Assembly (NCBI GenBank): GCA_027604005.1
Contig: JADGJT010000314.1
Coordinates: 1 to 27,687, forward strand
DNA length: 27,687 nt
Direction of reading: 5' to 3'
Source: Dinochytrium kinnereticum
Taxonomy: Eukaryota; Chytridiomycota; Chytridiomycetes; Chytridiales; Chytridiaceae
Of this stretch, positions 1 to 9,899 are shown in pieces. Position 1 is the stretch's first letter, and each line of letters opens with the position of its first letter. Position numbers and translations under genes: made by a program. The notes beneath the pieces were generated by a model. It was not told the DNA's origin. It did not search any database and was given only the letters and a program-made list of their open reading frames with translations.

Positions 1-2
1 AA

Positions 3-1250
3 TTAACCAGAGCACTCTTAAAAAAGAATTTACGTGAGTCTGCAACTTCACTGCGGCGTGCAGCAGCAAGTATCAAAGAAGTTCTGTCTCAGGAGGACGT
101 TTTTTATGCAGACTTTGCTCTATCTTTTCGGCAAAACAGTAGAGTCTTGAGACTTCACACAAAAGGCGCTCAAAAGTGCCCACAAATGTCTGTGGATTAC
201 GGATACAAAAAAGGTTTACCCCTGCAATAACTTTGGTTTTAATTAGTTGGCATAGCCGGCTCGACGAGTTGGGAGGAATCCGACGCTATTTTAGCACGAA
301 GGTCGGAGAGGAAATCATCATCATTCATATCACTTCGAATACCTCACAAGATAAAGCACAGGATAAGATTCTTCTTAGGAAGTCGAAAATGCTATGAACC
401 TTCAACTCATAATGGCAGCAGCAAACTTCAGGTGTCGGTTTTGCAGGAGCTTTATTCGTCACAGCTTTCACTATTTGAAGCAGATGTCTTTGAAACGGTA
501 TGGAAGGAGGTGTTATATTATCTAATACGAAGGAGGCAATGACAGAACTAGTGAACGTTCCGAAATACTTACGTTTTTATGATATTAAGTCAAAAAACAT
601 ATCGATCGATGGACCTTTCCCCCCACTCACTATTCGCTTAACTGAGGCAAGGCCAAACACCATCTGGGAGGATGGCTACGTTTCGTCTCCATTGGACCTC
701 CACAATGAGTCTAGCGATCCCGATATGTTGCTGGATGAACAGCTACTAGAAATTCTCTCCAAATTATTTCTTCGTCAGCTGCATCGGTTCAATAAGGCGC
801 AATTTGAAAGCCCTGGTCACCTTGTGGACAATGAATCATTCGCAGAAAAACCTGCCATTCTTGGAGGGATCTTACGCTGGCTCACATTCCTCGTCATTGA
901 AAATGTCATTAAGCGAATTTCCTTTTCTGTTCTCACAGACACTGTTGTGATGCTTGGAATTTCAAGGACTTTTTCTGCAACAAATCATGGAACGATGCAA
1001 TGGTCATTTCACATGAGATACAAGTAATATTATTTTAAATCTATTCCTCACTTACCTTTTCTATAGATGGGAAGTATTTATTGTCTTATCGGGCAACAGT
1101 GATGTGACTCTTCGGTCAACGCGCTTGTCAAAGAAGATTCCTGTTCAAAACCTCAAATCGCTGTACGACATTTTATTGGCCGAAGTAACATTGGCAATGA
1201 ATTGGGATGGACGTCTTCCTTCCCCCGCCTCCCCAGATACCAGACTATAA
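3..1250 (+). CDS. MED17: Mediator complex subunit 17, 3' part (5' end outside window)
   Basis: Core head-module subunit of Mediator, which links activators to RNA polymerase II in the nucleus. The window opens inside the gene. Best exons are 3-213, 247-497, 536-1023 and 1067-1250. The second intron is either 498-535 or, with donor 510, 510-535; both keep the frame. Visible family landmarks are the SVDYGYKK stretch, the segment ending LRIPHKIKHRI, and the LFEADVFET helix, matching the MED17 pattern of a VDYGY-like box, a short strand and an LFxxELF helix. The last exon reads SGNSDVTLRSTRLSKK and ends at TAA 1248. MED17 is divergent between phyla, so the name rests on ordered motifs, not on long identity. 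The final 44 nt also encode the start of METTL16 in another frame. Confidence 0.72.
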
Positions 1251-2471
1251 AGCTTTAGCTGTCGAAAACAAACGCCTTCTGAAATAGTTGATAACCATTT
1301 AACCTTCATGTATATTAAATCATAAAGTTTGAGGCCTAAAGCTGGGGGCGGAGCTTCAATTGACTTCCAAAATGCAAAAGCAGTCAGAGAGCTGAACTTA
1401 GCTTTGTTCTGGAATGAACTTCATTTGCGAATTGAAATTCCTCTTGACACTTTAACCCCAACGGTATGTTGCCGACAACAGAACGTCAGCTGAATAGAAA
1501 AGTTCCAAAACAGGTTAGTTCAGCCAGCCCAACTTATCGGTAATAAAAAAGATTGGATTATGTTATGTGGATAGAAAACTTACTGAATGCTGATCCATCA
1601 AGTGATAATCGAAAAGGGATTGATATGTATGTGTCGCTTTTCTATCATGCTTATTTAAAGAGGAACTGGTGCGTCATGCATCTATCCGTTGATCGCATGC
1701 CAACGAAATAAATCTTGGAGGTTTCTCGCCACCGGTAATGAATTCTTCTTTGAAACTTACTCATAATCTGCAAAGAGAAGTCGCAGCGATCGATTGATTA
1801 TGCGCGCGAGAACATCAGCAGGAACAATTTGAGTGCGAGGATATGTGTAATGCTCAACTCCAAGAATGATGTTTTGCCTGCAGAAATGCTTGCTGCACAG
1901 GGGTAAGAACTTACTTCGATAATTATTCGGTTCTAAAAAGCGGGTAGAGGTGCTTTTGATTTCTGTATGTGCAACCCCCCCTTTTACGCCAACCCAAATG
2001 AGTTGGCACAAAGCTATCTAACAAAGATAAGCCAGCCTACCACGGTAAATCAGGCATTTCTTCTCTGACATTCTTATCGATCGTACGATCCAATAGGTAT
2101 GCACTGGTTCAGATTACGAAATGATGACGAAAGGTGGTGAACTGCATTTTATTAACAAAATCGTAAAAGAGAGTGAGGATCTTCACAATGATATTAAGTA
2201 AGCACACGAGAAAGCTTGGATTTAACAAGTATCCAGGTGGTTCACGTCATTGGTCGCTCGAAAAGCAGACTTTGAGGAAATCCAAAGGACCCTCCGGAAT
2301 GCAAAGGTCTTTTAGAATCTAAAATACATAGCTTCTAAACGATTTTGGCAGCGGAAGATAAAAATTAAGGCCGCAGAATTTCGATATTCGAAGACTGTTC
2401 GTTGGGGTATTGCATGGTCATTTTCACAGTTAGATACACTTCAGGTGTCAAAGCAGTCCTTGGCGTCGTAG
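1207..2471 (+). CDS. METTL16: METTL16-type RNA N6-adenosine methyltransferase
   Basis: SAM-dependent methyltransferase of the METTL16/Mtl16 family; known members methylate U6 snRNA, and human METTL16 also acts on the MAT2A hairpin. Exons 1207-1286, 1328-1463, 1503-1513, 1552-1626, 1661-1734, 1776-1902, 1948-2044, 2097-2197, 2237-2306 and 2352-2471 total 891 nt, giving 296 aa. Landmarks in order: IEIPLDTLTPT, the SAM-binding GIDIGTGASCIYPL, FLATEKSQRSIDYARENI, the catalytic NPPF motif in DFCMCNPPFY, MTKGGELHFI, and the C-terminal TVRWGIAWSF. The protein stops after the Rossmann domain, so the vertebrate VCR domains are absent, as in other short family members. The start lies inside the MED17 coding end, and the stop lies inside SF3A3 on the other strand. 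One exon is only 11 nt. Confidence 0.92.
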
Positions 2472-4320
2472 ATCTGGGAAAAAAAGTTAAGATCAAAAAA
2501 AAGAAAGAATTTTACCTTCGAAAGTCTTTTTGTTAAAAACGTTTCCCTCTGCATCCTCGAATTCCTCCATAGCATCTGCTTTAAAGGATTCGGCGCGAGT
2601 CTGGGACTTCAATTTCTCCCATACTATTTACAGGTTCACGATATTAAATCAACAAACAGAAAAGAGAAAAGATTTAGACTGCTGGAGAATATAGGGTAAT
2701 ATAATCAGGGAAAGAAAATAACGAACGGGCATAGGCATCCGCGATCAATGTAATCTCATGGAAGTGGCGAGTATTCGGTATCCCTAAACACCTCATCCCA
2801 TGGGCATGTCTCCATTCCTATAAGTATTAGTTGTTAAATGACGCGCTGAGAATGCCTGGAAATGGCGATCGAAAGCCTTTCTTCCCATGTATACATAGTT
2901 TCCACAAATCTCGCATTGGTATTCGACTCCAAGACCGTGAAGCTTATACAGCCAGTAAGGGATAGGTTTCCCATCCCAGCCAAGTGGAAGCTTAAGAGGA
3001 TTGTAAATTTTTTCCTCTTCCTCATCATCAGAGGCAATAAGTTCTTCTTCAACTTCCTCCTCAGCGTCAACCATCTTAGAGATTAGCATATACTAAGAAC
3101 AACCATCATACCCTCTCCTTAAACGTGAGGGCTTGCTTTCTCTCAACATGAGACTTCGTCTCCTCCAATTGTGCTGCGAGCATACCAGCGTACTTCCTGA
3201 TAAATAATTCTGACAATGCAACGGTTTTTTGAGTTTCCAAAGAAGACGACATGGCAGTGTTGGTCTTATCAGACTGCATCGACTCCACCGCCTTCAAGTG
3301 TTTTTTTCCTGTTAGGTGCCCGTCAAAAACGCTTCTCTTAGAGAATAACTTTTGGCCTAGATATTTAGATTTTATCAGGGAGAGGATCTACATGCTGTGC
3401 AAAAGAGATTCTCATCTGATCTTTCTTCGCCTAAGACTGATGTGGGATTTTTTTGGAGCTTTTCTTCAAATGAACCCACAATCCCCACTTTGAACGAAAC
3501 AAAGTCGAATAGGGGCTGTGTCCTTTCTAAAAACCTTTGCAAATAAACTTGCAGGCTTTCAACGTATCTGTAACATTGTTAGAGAGTTTCAAGCAAGCTT
3601 AATCTCACTTTAAATACGACGGACTCCTTCTTGTATCGGGTGGAATGTTTGAGAATTTATCAAACTCGCTCAAGTAAGCCAGGTAGTTGAGCTTCTTGGA
3701 ACCTTTCAGATTGATGTACGTATCAAACACCTCATGCAAATCCAAGTAGCGGCCAAGGCTCTCCTCTCCAGAGAAAGCATTTTCCAGTTCTATAACCTCA
3801 GCCTTTAACTTGATTCTTTTTTTTACTACCTTCTTCATCTCTCTCCGTTGTTCTGGGGATGAGACTTGAATCAAATGGCTCAACGGTCTCATTGGGAAAT
3901 CTTCTGTGGTGCTCCTTAATGGATTTTAGCCTCTGATAGAATTCAGTGAATTCATTTTGTCCAGGTATTGCTGTGATGGCCGATATATCGGACTTGCGAT
4001 TGCTGGAGAAAGCATTGGGCATAGATTCTAATGCGTTTAACTTACTTATCAACATCTTGATATGAGTCATACAGAAACTGGCTTTTCTGTTGAATCCCAT
4101 CTTTGCGACAGTCAGATGCCATTCATAGGGGGGAAACTACCTAGGATTTTATACAGCCTATGCTGTTGAAGAAGTTTGTCTTTTTGCTGCAGCGATTAGA
4201 TTTACAAGAGCCTCCTCGTCTTACTGCTTTGGGCTTCTCTAGTAGTCCCTTCACCATCGCATCCTCAAGCCTCTCCAATTCTTCATGTGCCTTTCTCTGG
4301 GTTTCGACATATGAATCCAT
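2448..4320 (-). CDS. SF3A3: Splicing factor 3a subunit 3 (SF3a60/Prp9)
   Basis: U2 snRNP component that helps U2 bind the branch site during pre-spliceosome assembly. From the ATG at 4320, eleven exons join to about 471 aa (human 501): 4225-4320, 4141-4186, 4046-4100, 3866-4002, 3609-3825, 3392-3567, 3112-3356, 2856-3074, 2727-2817, 2516-2623 and 2448-2473. The N-terminus aligns with the human METILEQQ start. Landmarks: [17 protein letters not shown], a C2H2 finger ([19 protein letters not shown] then GKKH), [14 protein letters not shown], the matrin-type finger around [17 protein letters not shown], and the tail [14 protein letters not shown]. An ATG one codon upstream (4323) is possible. 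The 2818-2855 intron must be GC-AG to keep the frame. The last 24 nt overlap METTL16 on the other strand. Confidence 0.95.
2818..2855 (-). other. GC-AG intron in SF3A3
   Basis: On the minus strand the exon ends CAG at 2856, the intron opens GCATTC, contains an ACTAATAC branch-like site and closes TATAG. Only this junction joins HFQ to [16 protein letters not shown], the conserved matrin-finger helix. No GT donor nearby keeps the frame. All other introns modelled with confidence here start with GT. Confidence 0.8.
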
Positions 4321-4323
4321 CAT

Positions 4324-4712
4324 CGAAAATTTGCTGCCTTCGACCATGTTTGCATTAGGTGTTTTATGCACAACCCACAGGACTGAATGAACATTTGGAG
4401 TAGCTGGAAGAGACTCCAATGGCCATAGGAAATTTAATGATCATCGACTTCCTGTAATGGATTTATGCCTAGGCATTGATACAGAAAGGACAAAGTCCAA
4501 CGGGGGAGATCCATCAGGCTTTTGTAAAGATTGAAGGCGAGAGCAAATCAAGAAAATATATGTTATTTGGCGTTCTCATACAAGAAGAGGCGAGTGAACT
4601 GCGTTTAATTTCCCGTCACGTCGTTCCTATCCTAATCACTATGGAGACACTGACAAACCTGCACTTTATACTGTAAACAAAATTTTGAGGAATAAATAAA
4701 TAATATCACATT
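4324..4712 (+). other. Gap between SF3A3 and calcineurin B with one candidate exon (4471-4676)
   Basis: The region lies between the divergent SF3A3 and calcineurin B start codons. From an acceptor-like AG at 4472, an open frame runs to TAA at 4676 and encodes about 68 residues, including SRKYMLFGVLIQEEASELR. A donor-like gtaatgg at 4454 could supply an upstream exon, for example one starting MAIGNLMII near 4419. The pattern of a basic strand followed by FxGVLIQ loosely recalls mitochondrial bL19 ribosomal proteins, but I could not build a convincing complete model. It may be a small real gene or just the shared promoter region. No other gene is seen in these 389 bp. Confidence 0.25.
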
Positions 4713-5383
4713 ATGGGCCAAAACTCGTCACAGCTGGAGGAGATGGTCTCGTCCTCAAACTGTAAGGATATCGATATCTTTCACATTCTAACACCTTTCA
4801 ATCTTCAAAAAAAAGTCTCATCGGATGAGGTTGATACCAATTCAGTGCCCCTTAAGATTGACCTCCCTTTAAGGTCCAAAGATTATACAAACGCTTTGTA
4901 AAGCTAGACAAGGATGGATCTGGAACGATTGACAAGGACGAGTTCTTATCTCTGCCGCAGATAGCGAACAACCCGCTTGCTGCTAGACTTTTGAGTGTGC
5001 TGGATGGGGATGGAACTGGTGACATTGACTTCAAAGAGTTCATTTCTGGTTTGAGTGCCTTTTCATCAAAAGGCAACAAGATTGATAAGTTAAGATGTAA
5101 TGCTATTTTTTACAGAGAACATTTTTATCTGACAGACGTAGTTGCATTCAAGGTTTATGACATGGATCGTGATGGATTCATCTCGAATGGAGAGCTATTC
5201 CTTGTGCTGAAGATGATGGTTGGGAACAATCTGAAGGATAACCAACTTCAGCAGATTGTTGATAAGACAATAATGGAGGCAGATTTGGACATGGACGGCA
5301 AAATCTCATTTGAGGAATTCACAAAAGTTGTTGAGAATACGGATATCGCCCGTCAGATGACGCTGGAGAGCGACCGATTCTAA
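4713..5383 (+). CDS. CNB1: Calcineurin B, Ca2+-binding regulatory subunit
   Basis: Regulatory subunit of the Ca2+/calmodulin-dependent phosphatase calcineurin. Exons 4713-4761, 4816-4829, 4874-5096 and 5142-5383 total 528 nt, giving 175 aa (about 170 is usual). The N-terminus MGQNSS is a good N-myristoylation signal. The conserved [10 protein letters not shown] leads into four EF-hands: [36 protein letters not shown] and [12 protein letters not shown], all with acidic Ca2+ ligands at positions 1, 3, 5 and 12. The second exon is only 14 nt; skipping it would break the frame. The stop is 62 bp from the stop of the convergent transcription factor gene. Confidence 0.96.
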
Positions 5384-5445
5384 ATTAATTGAAACTCATT
5401 TCCTTTACCCATGAAAACTATGTAAATTCCTTGATTTTCTTTTGA

Positions 5446-8141
5446 TTAGACTGCAACGTGTGCGCGTTCTACAGCGAGGCGAATGCGCTGGCGCAATTGG
5501 AATGCGTATGAAGAAGCTATAGGCCAAACTTGTCCCAGATTATCCATAATGGGTAGAAAGAGCGAAGGAAGCGACTCGATCATAGCCTTCTGAGTCTTAT
5601 CCATCGACATCGGTGCCCATAAAACAGGGCTAATATCATTTTGCTCCAGTAAAATGCAAGGTGCCGGCATAAGGAGACACGGAACGATTGGAGAAAGGGC
5701 GAGAGAAAGTGGTGGTGGGGCGCTCGGAGGAGGTGGTACAATATTCGAATATGCATAACGAAGGATTTGACATTGAGCACGGTAGCTAAGGATGCAAATA
5801 TCGACGGAAGAGTACGAAGAAACCGAGCTTCGAGTGAGATTGAAAGCATATTGCGTTGTAGAGTGCTTGGGTAGGTAGGGATAGACATTACGATGATGCA
5901 GAAGAACTAAGGCAGTGAAAAACATCAAGTTGAGTTGAGTAAACGTCTTGGGAAGACTGCTGTTGTATGGAGAAGACATAACAAAGCTGCCGTCCATAAC
6001 AGATGAAAGCGACCGTATCATCTTCATGTCTGCTGGGAGGTTCTCATACCAACTTATCAACTGATCATGAAGGTGTAATAAGGCTTCAGATCGTGCCTTG
6101 GAGCGTGATGCTTCATTTAACGAAAGCCCGCTGCCAAAAAAACCAGTCCTGTCCGTGCCCTGCCCTTTCCCGAAGCGTATAATCTTGCGCATATGGAAAC
6201 AAAGCTGAACTAGAAACAATGTATCCTCCATCTTGGAGAAATAAACGTCACCCGTGTTATGTGAGAAGGAGGAAGGGCTTATAAATATGGCATTGGACGA
6301 CGGCCTATTTATAAAGTCCACCCATCGATTGTCATAGCCGAGTGAAAGAAGCTCATCTTGCAAATTGATCGAGATTTTTGGATCCCAGTAGTCCAAGGTT
6401 ATAAGACGGCTATCATTTATGAATGTTTCAACATAATCCTCCTCGTTGATCAAAAAGAGGTCCCCCGTTGATAATGTAACGTACGTATCTATAATGACAG
6501 CCGCCCACCACACTCTTCAAGGGTTTTAGTACAAGTCGTCTTATCGATATTGCTACCTTTTCCTCTCGCGAATGCCTGACACAATTGCAGGTTTGGGTTT
6601 TCCGTTATAAATCGAAATAAAATCATCTACGGTGTTAAGAAATGCAGTATCAAGCCTCTGAGCTAGCCTATTGAAATAGTAAGACAACTAAGTATTATGC
6701 CGCTACGATTTTCATTACCTGCATCCCATCCCAGTATACATCCACGAGCGCTGTCCCCGACGGCAACCAAAGTCACCAATTGAAAGAAGCAGTGTTGCCT
6801 GACAGACATAAAGAGTCTCAAAGTTCCGGAAAGACTTACTCGCCGTTGCAGGTATAAGAGTAGCAGCACGACTCGCGAAATACGCGCTCGCTCTATGGGG
6901 CGAATAGAACGGCGGCTTAAAGATCAGAGGATGCCGGGAAAATAGGCACCCGAGAGAATAAATCGAGCACAAAAGCATGGGATGGTGTTTGTTAACCGGT
7001 ATAAGGGCCTCAAAGAATTGGCGTTCATCTAGAATTGGAAGGCACTGATGAAAGTATGCAAAAAAGCTTTGGGGGGTTTTAGTCGTAAGTTCCTGAAAAG
7101 TCGGCATACTTTTGAATGAGATGAAGGTAAAACTCGCCAGGCGTATCAGGTAAGTCGGCAATCAAAAGTCCACCCAAAACTGAAGAATCCTCTGGAGGGA
7201 GAGCATCAACCAGTTTAACCGAAGACCACGGCAAAGCCTCCTCGGACTGACCAGAAAAAGATAGGACTTTATCGTATAGATCAGGGGAAAGCTGAATGGG
7301 AGATGGGTAACGAAGACTTGGAGATTTCATCACTGACTGTGCTCCAACACCGACACGCCCTACAAAGAGGTAAGCCTTCCAAGCAAGGTATGTAACTTGT
7401 ACCATTTGCTAAGAAGAAAGATGTGGAAGGATCGGACATCATTTGAGATGCCATTTGGGATATATCGAAATTGAAGTTATCGGCGTAAGGCTTAAAGTCC
7501 CAAACAACTTGGGGAGAAGAGCCCGCGTCACTTCTTATTGAGGCAGATCTAGAAGCAACCTCCCACCCTTGCCTGCTTCCTTGAGAAATATCAGAATCTC
7601 CTGAGAATTCCAACGAGTTTGGACTAGCTCCAGAAGAGCCAGGTGAAAACGTGTAGCGGGTACCGTCGGAGTCCTTTTCGAAAAATGAGCCCAAAGACGC
7701 GTCTTTTGAGCCAAAGTCCCCTTCTCTAAGGATAGAAACTTCTGTATGATAATATGGGACCGATGGTGTGTCTTTAAATGACTCTTCGTTTTCATTTAAG
7801 AACAGAGAATCCTTATCGAAACTTTGCTTTGGTGTTTCGTCTTCTATGCGACGCCTTTTCATAACCCGCACTTCTTGATCTTTATCATCCCCTTGTTTCT
7901 CTCCGCGCTTCGGACCTCTCTTTTTCGGTTCGACAAGCATCGTGCAAATAGCCTTTGCTTTCAAGCAATTTGTGCAGGTTGGCCGTAGGGCATCGCATCG
8001 CCTTTTCTTTTCACGACAGCGATCGCAGCTCTGCGTCTGCCTCTTCCTCTTCGACGCCGACGATCCCTCTGTGGCTGCCATCTGCTCTGGGTCCGGTCCT
8101 TCCAGCAGTGCCATCATCTCCCCCTGTGGCTGCCCGTCCAT
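5446..8141 (-). CDS. Zn(II)2Cys6 fungal transcription factor
   Basis: DNA-binding regulator of the Gal4-type class, found almost only in fungi. Exons 8141-7403, 7359-7110, 7066-6719, 6667-6557 and 6514-5446 total 2517 nt, giving 838 aa. Near residue 35 is a six-cysteine cluster: CDRCREKKRRC, then CTNCLKAKAIC, followed by basic KKRGPKRG. The middle shows the fungal-specific transcription factor domain: HLIQNFFAYFHQCLPILDE, then SIYSLGCLFSRHP, and RVWWAAVIIDTYVTLSTG. A proline run (VPPPPSAPPP) lies near the C-terminus. The target genes cannot be read from the sequence. The first intron donor may be 7402 or a few nt further in, changing one or two residues. It is divergent from the KIN1-like gene with 123 bp between start codons. 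Confidence 0.93.
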
Positions 8142-8264
8142 CGTTTCGATCGTTCAGCAATCGTCTGTCCAGTCCTTTCAAAGTTGGGTCCAATTTGATT
8201 GCTGGATTTGCGTTGCACTGTATTATTATTATTGTAATAATTCTTGATGAAATGAAAATGAAGG
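8142..8264. promoter_or_regulatory. Divergent promoter region, Zn2Cys6 factor / KIN1-like kinase
   Basis: This 123-bp gap between two opposed start codons must hold both 5' UTRs and core promoters. It contains a TATTATTATTATTGTAATAA run near 8221-8240 that could supply an AT-rich initiation region. No specific factor site is recognised. Confidence 0.45.
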
Positions 8265-9693
8265 ATGGAAGATGACGAGGGCTTAAAAGATGGAGACCCA
8301 GAGGCGAACAAAGTGGGAGTGCCCGGCCAACAACATGTAGTAGATCCTGCGTGGGTGTTGGAGCGAGAGAGGCCAAGAAAGTATATTGGCAAATACAAGC
8401 TGTCGAAAACCATCGGACAAGGAACTCTGGGGAAGGTGAAGATCGCTGTGGATACTATTACGGGGGAGACACGGGCGTGCAAGATCATACATTACCGTGG
8501 AGTTCGCTCCATACCGGTATCGAGAGAGCCTTTGAAAACGTCCGTGGGATCAATTCCTGGGGTCTCAATCTCAGCCAATGCCGATCCCGAAACTCCAGAA
8601 GAAGATATCGTCATGGAAAAAAGGGTTGTGCGGGAGGCCGCAACAGGGCTTCTTTTGAAACACCCCCACATATGTCAACTTTTTGAGATTGCTTTGATGA
8701 CCAACTACTACTACTTTTTCTTTGAATTCGTTAGAGGAGGACAGGTTAGTATGCGTTTGGATATGCGTAACTAAAACAACGTGAGTAGATGCTGGATTAT
8801 ATTCTGTCGCATGGGCCTTTAAAAGAGAAGCATGCCAGGAAGCTTCTCAGGCAATTGGTGTCAGCGGTGGATTATTGCCACCTGAATAGCATTGTCCATA
8901 GGGTAAAGGCTCTTCCATTTTGTTTTAGGCTGATTGTTAAAAGGATTTGAAAATTGAGAATATACTCCTGGACAGCTCAGGCAATATCAAACTGATTGAC
9001 TTCGGGCTGTCGAACGTCTACTCGCCGCATACTCAACTATCAACTTTCTGCGGTAGCCTTTACTTTGCTGCCCCAGAGCTCTTGCGAGCTAAGCCATACA
9101 TAGGGCCTGAAGTCGATGTATGGAGTATGGTTTGTAATTTTTAAACTTAAGACACCTCTTAAATTATGCAAAGGGTATTATACTATATGTTTTTGTCTGC
9201 GGAAGGGTCCCGTTTGACGATCAAAGTCTTCCGGCTTTGCAAGCAAAGATCAAACGGGGCCGGATAAATTTTCCGCCTACCATCTCAAACGGTACTTTAT
9301 TTGAAACATACAGCGACTAACTTTAAATAAGAATGCAGAGATCTGATAGCTGGAATGCTAGCGGTTGACCCACAAGAGCGGATGTCAATGTCAGATATAA
9401 AATTGCACCCTTGGATTTTGTCCAACTACGGTTTCCCCCCTGATAACTACTTTCCTGTGCGGAAGCCTCTAGAGGAACACATTGAAGACAGGATTTTGGA
9501 AAAGATGAACGGATTCGAGTTTGGGACTATCGAAGAAATTCGGCAGCGGCTTCAAAGAAGCCAACTCAGAGAGCAAATTCCACCCGTTCCACCCGACCCG
9601 GTTGTAAGCATATACCACCTAGTGAAGGAAAAGTTAGAGAGTGAAGGCTCACAACAAGCGACTGGTAGCGTGACTAAATCATGTGGTTGCTAG
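8265..9693 (+). CDS. KIN1: KIN1/MARK-like Ser/Thr protein kinase, short form
   Basis: Kinase of the fungal Kin1/Kin2 (PAR-1/MARK) group; known members act in cell polarity, exocytosis and ER stress signalling. Exons 8265-8744, 8789-8902, 8944-9129, 9174-9291 and 9332-9693 total 1260 nt, giving 419 aa. All catalytic motifs are intact: the glycine loop IGQGTLGKV, the ACKII lysine, [18 protein letters not shown], the activation segment [16 protein letters not shown], and a terminal HPWI. An insert between the lysine strand and helix C is typical of Kin1. The C-terminus is unusual: after [10 protein letters not shown] it stops at TKSCGC, without the long tail and KA1 membrane-binding domain of other Kin1 proteins. 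Only 206 bp remain before the next gene, so a KA1 domain is not hidden downstream. Confidence 0.9.
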
Positions 9694-9773
9694 CGGTATA
9701 AAGTATTGCCTTTACATGATCTTAAATCCTTGAGCATATACACGGATTATTAAAGTCACAAAACTCCGGAGAG

Positions 9774-9789
9774 GCGGCGCCGGCGCCGC
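9774..9789. repeat. 16-bp perfect GC-only palindrome
   Basis: GCGGCGCCGGCGCCGC reads the same on both strands and lies in the 206-bp gap between the converging KIN1-like and PP2C genes. The sequence around it is AT-rich, including an A run near 9810 and TATATATAC. It could extrude a cruciform or mark a 3'-end boundary. No loop is present, so a classical stem-loop terminator is unlikely. Confidence 0.7.
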
Positions 9790-9899
9790 ATTCTACAGTC
9801 AGATGTGTAAAAAAAAATGTATATATACTACGTATTTACAAAAACACCTATGGATGGCGTTTGACATCTATGTGAGCGTTACCACATATTCGATTCTCT

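Noticed and set aside
2624..2726. Possible intronic snoRNA in the 103-nt SF3A3 intron
   Set aside because: CTGA-like and TGAT-like boxes are in the wrong order and no terminal stem is present.
3251..3493. Plus-strand open frame inside SF3A3
   Set aside because: It lies antisense to the C2H2-finger exons of SF3A3 and shows no motif.
5580..5888. Second minus-strand frame within the transcription factor gene
   Set aside because: It is a shadow of the long final exon, which carries the continuous Zn2Cys6 protein.
7942..8376. Overlapping open frames on both strands across the Zn2Cys6 / KIN1 divergent region
   Set aside because: They are frame shadows of the two well-supported genes; compositions are Ser- or Pro-rich with no motif.
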